This document shows positions 16,280 to 21,774 of a stretch of DNA of 21,774 nt, piece by piece. This stretch comes from CAZIIK01 sp964539235 (lineage in GTDB: Bacteria > Pseudomonadota > Gammaproteobacteria > Francisellales > CACEW01): contig CAZIIK010000143.1 in the NCBI GenBank assembly GCA_964539235.1, positions 1 to 21,774 on the forward strand. Direction: 5' to 3'. Within the stretch, counting starts at the first letter, position 1, and every line of letters starts with the position of its first letter. The notes under the pieces are model-generated. The model saw only the letters and a list, made by a program, of their open reading frames with translations. It ran no database searches and had not been told where the DNA came from. Both the position numbers and the translations under genes were made by a program.

Positions 16280-18044
16280 TGCGTTTCCTCTTTGTACGAC
16301 GCCATTTAGGTTTGCGTCGTAAATGTTTTAATGGCACCGAGTCGTCATTGGCGCTGAAAATATCCAAGTCGATTTGACCTTCAGCAATATCAGCCCGAGC
16401 AACTTTTACTGAAACTGCATCGCCTTGGCGATAGCAACGCCCAGTACGCTGACCGATTAATTGATGCTTCACTCGATCAAATTCGTAAAAATCATCATGC
16501 AGTGTTGCAACTGGCACCAAGCCATCAATCAGAAAATCCGTCAGGGTGACAAACAAACCGAACGACACCACACCACTGACCACGCCTTCATAGGTTTCAC
16601 CCAGCTTGTCATACATTAAGGCGCACTTGAGTTTTTGCGTGGCCAAACGACTGGCTTCTTCTGCCTGACGTTCGCTCTGAGACGTCATATCACCCAATTC
16701 TGCCAACTGTGTGAATGGATAACTGTGACCGGCTGGATCATCTGCTGCCAAGACAGCACGTAATGCCCGGTGGGCGACCAAGTCAGGATAACGCCGAATC
16801 GGTGATGTGAATTGGACATACGCATCGTAATGTAATCCAAAATGCCCAGCATTCCCTGGCGTATATACCGCCTGATTCATCGCACGCAGAATCATAGTTT
16901 GAATCACAGCTTCATCAGCACGACCCTGAACCTTACGGCAAATTTCCGTCAGCTGACTGGCATCAAAAGTTTTTGTCTTGGGCAATGACACACCACATAA
17001 CCGCAAATAAGCACCCAAATTGGCCATCGCATCCGCATCGGGTGGCGTGTGCACACGAAATAAAGCATTAACTTCACGGGCAACAAAAAACGCTGCCACC
17101 GCCTGATTGGCCAACAACATACACTCTTCGATCAAGCGATGTGCATCATGGCGTTGCACCACAGTAACCCCGATCGGTTGACCTTCTGCATCTAACTCAA
17201 CACGCCCTTCTGTGGTATCAAAGTCTAAGGCACCACGTGCATAGCGTGCCTTGGCCAAGGCTTGGTATAAGGCATGCAGTCGATCAATATCCGCGACTAG
17301 CGCTGGCGCCAATGTCGATTCTGCATGGGTGAGATGTTCATTAACCTGGTCATAAGTAAGTCGCGCATGTGAGTGAATAACAGCCGGGTAAAAACGACTG
17401 GCCACTAATTCACCGGTCGTCGATACTGAAAGTTCAGCCACCATCGCCAAACGATCTTGCGCTGGCACCAGAGAACATAAATCATTCGATAAGCGCTCCG
17501 GTAACATCGGAATGACATAACCCGGGAAATAGGTAGACGTACCGCGCGCTAACGCTTCTTCATCAATTTCTGATCCTAGCCGCACATAATGCGAGACATC
17601 AGCAATGGCCACGTACAAGGTCCAACCATCTTGGGCTGCTTGACAATAAACCGCGTCATCAAAATCTTTTGCATCGACGCCATCAATGGTCACAAAAGGC
17701 AACCGCCGTAGATCTTCTCGCCCCTTGTAGTCCGAAGGCTCCAGGGATTCAGGTAAAGCTCGAATTTCTGAAAACACTGAGTCTGGCCAGACCGTCGGCA
17801 ACCCATATTGGAGCTCAACCTCGGCAATCGCCATTTCAGCCGTGTAATGAAAACAGTGATAGTGACCATTCCGCGACAGCATCAACTGCCCATCTCGCAG
17901 CATCGCCTGTAAACGTCTCCGCAAAGCTTCTTGTTCCATCGGTGACGTTAGCGAAAAATGCTGTGTCAGTACGGCATGTTCTGTCACCTGATGCTGGCGC
18001 ACAGCTTGTAAAATCTCAGCCCGAGAAGGGATTTCAACCGTCAT
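16272..18044 (-). CDS. rnr: Ribonuclease R lacking both cold-shock domains
   Basis: RNase R is a processive 3'-to-5' exoribonuclease that degrades structured RNA. This copy is 590 residues, against about 750-820 normally. The N-terminal winged helix is present (PSRAEILQAVRQH to LRRRLQAMLRDGQLMLSRNG, residues 6-60). After HYHCFHYTAE it jumps straight to MAIAEVELQYGLPTVWP, which aligns with the segment just before the catalytic RNB domain in E. coli RNase R. About 150 residues holding CSD1 and CSD2 are absent, in frame. The RNB domain is complete: TIDGVDAKDFDDAVYC (119-134) carries the metal-binding Asp cluster and HFTSP-type motif FTSPIRRYPDLVAHR is present. An S1 domain (about 482-562) and a short Lys/Arg-rich tail follow. 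The ATG directly abuts the ridA stop. Confidence 0.92.
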   Translation of the reverse strand: MTVEIPSRAEILQAVRQHQVTEHAVLTQHFSLTSPMEQEALRRRLQAMLRDGQLMLSRNGHYHCFHYTAEMAIAEVELQYGLPTVWPDSVFSEIRALPESLEPSDYKGREDLRRLPFVTIDGVDAKDFDDAVYCQAAQDGWTLYVAIADVSHYVRLGSEIDEEALARGTSTYFPGYVIPMLPERLSNDLCSLVPAQDRLAMVAELSVSTTGELVASRFYPAVIHSHARLTYDQVNEHLTHAESTLAPALVADIDRLHALYQALAKARYARGALDFDTTEGRVELDAEGQPIGVTVVQRHDAHRLIEECMLLANQAVAAFFVAREVNALFRVHTPPDADAMANLGAYLRLCGVSLPKTKTFDASQLTEICRKVQGRADEAVIQTMILRAMNQAVYTPGNAGHFGLHYDAYVQFTSPIRRYPDLVAHRALRAVLAADDPAGHSYPFTQLAELGDMTSQSERQAEEASRLATQKLKCALMYDKLGETYEGVVSGVVSFGLFVTLTDFLIDGLVPVATLHDDFYEFDRVKHQLIGQRTGRCYRQGDAVSVKVARADIAEGQIDLDIFSANDDSVPLKHLRRKPKWRRTKRKRND

Positions 18045-18446
18045 TTATACACCATCACCCAAAACCATTACGGCTTCGATTTCAATATCAACCTGCTTCG
18101 GTAATTCTGCGACAGCAACTGCAGCCCGCGCTGGATACGGCGCTGTGAAATAACGCCCCATCACTTCATTCAGTACGGCAAAATCCGCCATGCTCAGCAA
18201 GAAAACATTTAATTTCACAATATCAGCCAGATTGCCGCCGGCAGCTTCTGTGACTGCTTTTAAATTCTCAAAAACTTGTGTGACACGCTGCTCAAATTCA
18301 CCAGACACGATTTCACCCGTCGCGGGATCAACGGGAATCTGCCCGGACAGATACACCGTATTACCTGCGCGTACTGCTTGCGAATAAGTGCCGATCGCTG
18401 CAGGCGCCTGATCAGTTTGGACAATCTCTTTATGTACCGTCTTCAT
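18045..18446 (-). CDS. ridA: RidA family 2-iminopropanoate/enamine deaminase
   Basis: RidA hydrolyses reactive enamine/imine intermediates released by PLP enzymes, protecting other PLP enzymes. The 133-residue protein has IGTYSQAVRAGNTVYLSGQI, GEFEQRVTQVFENLKAV, and PYPARAAVAVAELP, whose Arg binds the substrate carboxylate, followed by DIEIEAVMV. ATG 18446 is chosen because it gives the family N-terminus (MKTVHKEI) and follows AAGGAA; the open frame upstream is the end of spoT read in another frame. It overlaps spoT by 17 bases. The spoT-ridA order is common in gammaproteobacteria. Confidence 0.95.
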   Translation of the reverse strand: MKTVHKEIVQTDQAPAAIGTYSQAVRAGNTVYLSGQIPVDPATGEIVSGEFEQRVTQVFENLKAVTEAAGGNLADIVKLNVFLLSMADFAVLNEVMGRYFTAPYPARAAVAVAELPKQVDIEIEAVMVLGDGV

Positions 18447-20595
18447 AGAAAATTCCTTGTTGTTTTGCTTTGTAACGCGACACATGCATCACCGCTTTTA
18501 GTTTACGTAAGCGTCGCAGTACACGCGCCAAATGCTGGCGATTTTTCACATCGACTTCGACTGAGAAAATCACGTACGCAGCGCCCATTTCATTCTCTTC
18601 AAAATGACTGATATTGGCATCGGCATCTGCAATCACACGTGCTACATCAGCCAATGCCCCACGATAATTTTCGGCTTCCACACGCAAACGCACAGGCAAG
18701 GCAGTTGCTGCCGTTTCTGTTGACCATGCCAGATGCACCAGTTGATCACTGGGCAGCTTACGGGTACGTTCAGCAAATACTGCACAGTCAGCTGTGTGCA
18801 CTTCAATACCTGTACCTTTACTGACAACGCCCATGACCGCATCGCCGGGGATGGGATAACAACACTGCGCAAATGCCATGTTGAGGCCTTCAGCGCCTGA
18901 AATCAGCATCGGTTCTGGCCCATCCGCTTCAGCCAACAGTTCACCTGCACCGGCAACACATAGTTCAAATAACTGACGCGCGACAACCGCAGCTGGGCGC
19001 TCCCCATGGCCAATGTGATAAAATAAAGTCGCTTCGTCTTGAATATCCAACGCAGCCAATAATGCTTGCATGGGTTTCTTCTTCACCTTACGCAAGGTTA
19101 AATCATATTGAATCAGTGCATGTGATAGTAGTTTTTTACCGAAATCACGTGACTGTCTCACTTGCATAGCTTTCAGATAATGCCGAATGGCGCCTTTAGC
19201 CTTGCCTGTCACCACAAAAATTAACCAGGCTGGATTTGGTTGTGCTCGGCTGGCACGCACAATTTCAACTGTCTGACCATTAACTAATTGATAGCTCAAG
19301 GGCGCCGGGCGACGATTCACACGCGTTGCCATGCAATGATTACCCACTTCAGTGTGCACTGCATAGGCAAAATCAACGGGGGTCGCACCTCGCGGCAACT
19401 GCATAATGTCGCCCTTCGGCGTAAAGACATACACTTCGTCCGGAAACAAGTCGATTTTGACATTCTCAATAAACTCAAGTGAATTACCGGAACGCAATTG
19501 CATATCTAATAAACTTTGCAGCCATTCACGCGTGCGAATTTCCGTGGTGGACGCATAACCTTTGGCTTTATAAAGCCAATGTGAGGCAATACCGTTTTCA
19601 GCCGTGTTTTCCATCTCACGCGTGCGAATTTGTATTTCAATCGGCACGCCGTGTGGGCCAAATAATGTAGTGTGCAAAGATTGGTAACCATTGGCCTTTG
19701 GGATCGCAATATAATCTTTAAAGCGTCCTGGCACTGGTTTAAAAATAGCATGCACCATACCTAGGATACGGTAGCAATATGTGACCGTTTCACCCATGAC
19801 TCGAAACCCATAGACGTCCATCACCTCGGCAAATGTCAGGCCTTTGTTACGCATTTTATTAAAAATACTGAACAAACGTTTTTCACGCCCATGAATTCGT
19901 GTGGCTGGAATCCCTTCTGCTTCTAATGTTTCAACCAATGTACGGTAGATACGCGTCATTAATTTCCGCCGATTCCCCGTGGCTGCGCGCACACTCTGGG
20001 ACAGCACGCGATAACGCATCGGGTACATCGCTTCAAAACTGAGATCTTGAAAGGCCACTTTGAAACTGTTCATGCCTAGGCGATTCGCAATGGGCGCATA
20101 AATCTCCATGGTCTCACGGGCAATACGCCGGCGCTTTGCAGGCGGCAGTGCACCCAATGTTTTCATGTTATGCAGTCGATCGGCCATTTTGATCAGGATG
20201 ACACGAATGTCCTCAACCATAGCCAGCATCATTTTGCGGAAATTTTCAGCCTGTGCTTCAGCACGCGTCCGAAATTGGATTTTGCTTAATTTGGTAACAC
20301 CTTCAACCAACAAGGCGACTTTCTCACCAAACTGACGCACTAACGCTGCACGCGTAACGTCCGTATCCTCAAGGACGTCATGCAACAATGCGGCCATAAT
20401 GGATTCTTGATCCATTTGCATATCGGCAAGAATACACGCAACCGCAACGGGATGAATAATATACGGTTCGCCAGAACTTCGATATTGGGTCTCATGCGCA
20501 TCAGCAGAGAGCAGAAATGCTTGCGCCACCAGCCCAATCTGAGCAGGTGGCATATAAATAGCCAGTTTTTCCAATAACGAATAAAATAAGAACAC
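18430..20595 (-). CDS. spoT: Bifunctional (p)ppGpp synthase/hydrolase SpoT
   Basis: SpoT makes and mainly degrades the alarmone (p)ppGpp in response to starvation signals. The 721-residue protein is full length. The HD hydrolase domain has HPVAVA (H48) and LLHDVLEDT (H72, D73, E76, D77) intact, so hydrolysis should work. The synthetase domain has GRFKDYIAIPKANGYQSLH; its R-x-K-D form is that of SpoT/bifunctional enzymes, not RelA's E-x-D-D. A TGS domain (VYVFTPKGDIMQLP, near residue 400) and a C-terminal ACT domain (about 640-715) follow. The N-terminus MFLFYSLLEKLAIYMPP matches E. coli SpoT, fixing the start. It begins 15 bases after rpoZ. Confidence 0.96.
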   Translation of the reverse strand: MFLFYSLLEKLAIYMPPAQIGLVAQAFLLSADAHETQYRSSGEPYIIHPVAVACILADMQMDQESIMAALLHDVLEDTDVTRAALVRQFGEKVALLVEGVTKLSKIQFRTRAEAQAENFRKMMLAMVEDIRVILIKMADRLHNMKTLGALPPAKRRRIARETMEIYAPIANRLGMNSFKVAFQDLSFEAMYPMRYRVLSQSVRAATGNRRKLMTRIYRTLVETLEAEGIPATRIHGREKRLFSIFNKMRNKGLTFAEVMDVYGFRVMGETVTYCYRILGMVHAIFKPVPGRFKDYIAIPKANGYQSLHTTLFGPHGVPIEIQIRTREMENTAENGIASHWLYKAKGYASTTEIRTREWLQSLLDMQLRSGNSLEFIENVKIDLFPDEVYVFTPKGDIMQLPRGATPVDFAYAVHTEVGNHCMATRVNRRPAPLSYQLVNGQTVEIVRASRAQPNPAWLIFVVTGKAKGAIRHYLKAMQVRQSRDFGKKLLSHALIQYDLTLRKVKKKPMQALLAALDIQDEATLFYHIGHGERPAAVVARQLFELCVAGAGELLAEADGPEPMLISGAEGLNMAFAQCCYPIPGDAVMGVVSKGTGIEVHTADCAVFAERTRKLPSDQLVHLAWSTETAATALPVRLRVEAENYRGALADVARVIADADANISHFEENEMGAAYVIFSVEVDVKNRQHLARVLRRLRKLKAVMHVSRYKAKQQGIFYEDGT

Positions 20596-20610
20596 CTAGA
20601 TCAGCCGAGC

Positions 20611-20820
20611 TTACTCTGCATCGCCTAACAGATAAGTTTTATTGAGCTTGCCTTCTGCAATCTCACGCAACGCTACGACAGTAGTTTTGTCATTATCCCA
20701 AGGCACCATGGGATATTCACCTGAACGCAAAATACGACGTGCTCTTTTAGCAGCCAAAAGCACTAACTGAAAGCGGTTGTCTACCGCATGCAAACAATCT
20801 TCAACTGTGACGCGAGCCAT
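20611..20820 (-). CDS. rpoZ: RNA polymerase omega subunit
   Basis: Omega helps assemble and stabilise the RNA polymerase beta' subunit and in E. coli forms part of a ppGpp binding site. The protein is 69 residues: MARVTVEDCLHAVDNRFQLV, LLAAKRARRI and NDKTTVVALREIAEGK match the family. It is shorter than the 91-residue E. coli protein, lacking the variable C-terminal tail. ATG 20820 is used; GAGGAG lies ten bases upstream, whereas an in-frame GTG at 20829 would be only one base from it. It heads the operon rpoZ-spoT-ridA-rnr-rlmB. The usual upstream gene gmk is absent. Confidence 0.93.
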   Translation of the reverse strand: MARVTVEDCLHAVDNRFQLVLLAAKRARRILRSGEYPMVPWDNDKTTVVALREIAEGKLNKTYLLGDAE

Positions 20821-20863
20821 TTCTGCCACACTCCTCGGTTATTCAAAAAATATAGAACGGAGC

Positions 20864-20892
20864 ATTCTAACGCCTAATCCGTGGGCTGTCAC
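20864..20892 (-). promoter_or_regulatory. Sigma70-type promoter for the rpoZ-spoT operon
   Basis: On the minus strand GTGACA (20887-20892, five of six matches) is separated by exactly 17 bases from TAGAAT (20864-20869, five of six). The -10 box ends about 43 bases before the rpoZ ATG. This is the best promoter in the window and would drive all five genes down to rlmB. Confidence 0.6.
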
Positions 20893-21032
20893 CCGGCAAC
20901 GGAGAAATTTACTTATACCGAAGGTTTATGCTTCAACTGAGCAACAGCTGCCAAACTTAAGCCCGTCGTTTCGCTAATCAGAGTATCGCTTAACCCTTTA
21001 TGCAGCATATTCTGAGCGATGTCGCGCGCAAC

Positions 21033-21092
21033 TTGTTGCATACCTTGTTGTATTCCTTGCTTAATACCTTGTCGTATGCCTTCATGAATACC
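21033..21092 (-). repeat. Five 12-base units encoding a Gly-Ile-x-x repeat in rpn
   Basis: In the second frame the residues read GIHE, GIRQ, GIKQ, GIQQ, GMQQ, each from a degenerate 12-base unit. Such Gly-rich tracts are typical of the Rpn C-terminal region. The frameshift lies right beside this repeat, so replication slippage is a natural cause. Confidence 0.7.
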
Positions 21093-21123
21093 TTTTAACA
21101 CCCTGTTGGATTAATTGTTCAGC

Positions 21124-21144
21124 CATGGTCATTACGTTCTCCTT
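21124..21144 (-). promoter_or_regulatory. Internal ribosome binding site and start codons within rpn
   Basis: Inside the rpn coding frame, AAGGAGA (21138-21144) is followed after five bases by ATG (21130-21132) and two codons later by another ATG (21124-21126), giving MTMAEQLIQQG. This is where Rpn genes of enterobacteria are reported to initiate a short in-frame C-terminal protein (RpnS) that blocks the full-length nuclease. In this copy the frameshift would end that product after 16 residues. Confidence 0.55.
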
Positions 21145-21774
21145 ATCTTGGGACAGGTGATCAAGATATCGATCAATAAATTCATTGGTATTGCAGTCTA
21201 TTTTGCTCACAGAATACTCTAACACAACGCGGCGCAGTTTATAATTCATATCTTGGAACAAATCGATCATCATGTGCATTTTTGCACCGTCTAAGCGCTG
21301 TCGATTGGCGGCATATTTAAATGCCAACTCCGCAACGGCAATGCCTTTATGTGCAGAAATTTTAGTATCTGATAATTGCTGTAAATCGATGAGTTTTGGG
21401 TGCAAAAGTAGGTCTTTAGCGTGTGCTTTATGCGCCCCAAATAAACCAAACACGTCGGTTGAATAGGGGAATGGAGAACGCATACCTTGGTAATAAATAA
21501 TCGGTACAACCAAAGGTAATGGTTTATTGGGATTTAGTTCATTGTATTCCACCAGCGCATTCAATTCGTAATTCAGTTGGCGCAAACTAATGTTTTTCTC
21601 AGCCTGGCTATAGTGCTCAATGTGCAATACCAGAAAGGCTTCCTGCTCGCTGGCTTTTAAGCCTATTCTGTAGATTACATCGGACAATTCTTTGCGATTA
21701 ATCCGACCTGCCTTGATGGAACCATGCACAGTCTCACTATTCAGTTTAAACAAATCGATTTGATTCAAATCAAC

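Larger units (their letters stand above)
20913..21774 (-). pseudogene. Rpn family recombination-promoting nuclease/putative transposase, frameshifted, cut by window edge
   Basis: Rpn proteins (PF04754 type) are PD-(D/E)XK nucleases linked to recombination and phage defence. The first frame runs from the window edge (21774) to a TGA at 21082 with no start in the window; residues upstream of VDLNQIDLFKL are missing. Family features are ELSDVIYRI, VLHIEHYS, LPLVVPIIYYQG and RSPFPYSTDVF. The reading then needs a shift near 21090-21100 into a second frame (21101-20913), giving LKGIHEGIRQGIKQ and a helix-turn-helix-like end LSDTLISETTGLSLAAVAQL, the normal C-terminus. In the motif usually read as IEHQS or IEHKS the third residue is Tyr, which may weaken catalysis. 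The second frame could start on its own at GTG 21101 but has no evident ribosome site there. Confidence 0.8.

Noticed and set aside
20882..20905. Bulged hairpin after rpn as a terminator
   Set aside because: The stem is interrupted, no T run follows on the minus strand, and it overlaps the -35 box of the rpoZ promoter.
21033..21092. Repeat units as a CRISPR or tandem regulatory array
   Set aside because: The 12-base units have no spacers, vary at third positions and encode a known Gly-rich protein tract.

Overview
The window reads as proteobacterial DNA: genes are densely packed, with short gaps or small overlaps. Its two parts carry different phylogenetic signals. From position 1 to about 7.8 kb the proteins (GcvT-type FAD oxidoreductase, ZapE, AccA, IlvD, XseB) look alphaproteobacterial to me. 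From about 8.1 kb to the end (Dxs, GlnA, MaeA, RlmB, RNase R, RidA, SpoT, RpoZ, Rpn) they look gammaproteobacterial. The change falls inside the xseB-ispA stretch. It could be a real recombination or transfer boundary, or a chimeric assembly; sequence reading alone cannot decide.

Layout. 1-521 (minus) is the N-terminal part of a tyrosine recombinase running off the left edge. It sits just downstream of the 3' end of tRNA-Ser(CGA) (699-788, minus), the usual arrangement for a tRNA-integrated element. Then, on the minus strand, comes a compact run of accA, zapE and the GcvT-family oxidoreductase (5317 down to 847). Divergent from accA, on the plus strand, is ilvD, a small membrane/coiled-coil protein, xseB, ispA and dxs (5441-10358), the last three being a common proteobacterial cluster for exonuclease VII and isoprenoid precursors. 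A conserved but unnamed membrane protein (10989-10351, minus) converges on dxs and diverges from glnA. Plus-strand glnA, a PLP aminotransferase and a broken maeA follow (11093-15427), a nitrogen/carbon metabolism group. The remainder is a minus-strand operon rpoZ-spoT-ridA-rnr-rlmB (20820 down to 15524) with a good sigma70-type promoter ahead of rpoZ, and finally a frameshifted rpn gene running off the right edge.

Unusual points. RNase R lacks both cold-shock domains through a clean in-frame loss. Dxs lacks about 50 residues of a flexible segment and has altered cofactor-region motifs. maeA carries an in-frame stop and a +1 frameshift 100 bases apart while the rest is intact. The rpn gene has a strong internal ribosome binding site and ATG exactly where an intragenic small product (RpnS type) would start, but is split by a frameshift at a 12-base repeat. 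Several decaying or shortened genes in the right part would fit a genome undergoing reduction, but this is inference. I did not find a CRISPR array, a complete insertion sequence, a riboswitch, or a convincing new multi-gene system.
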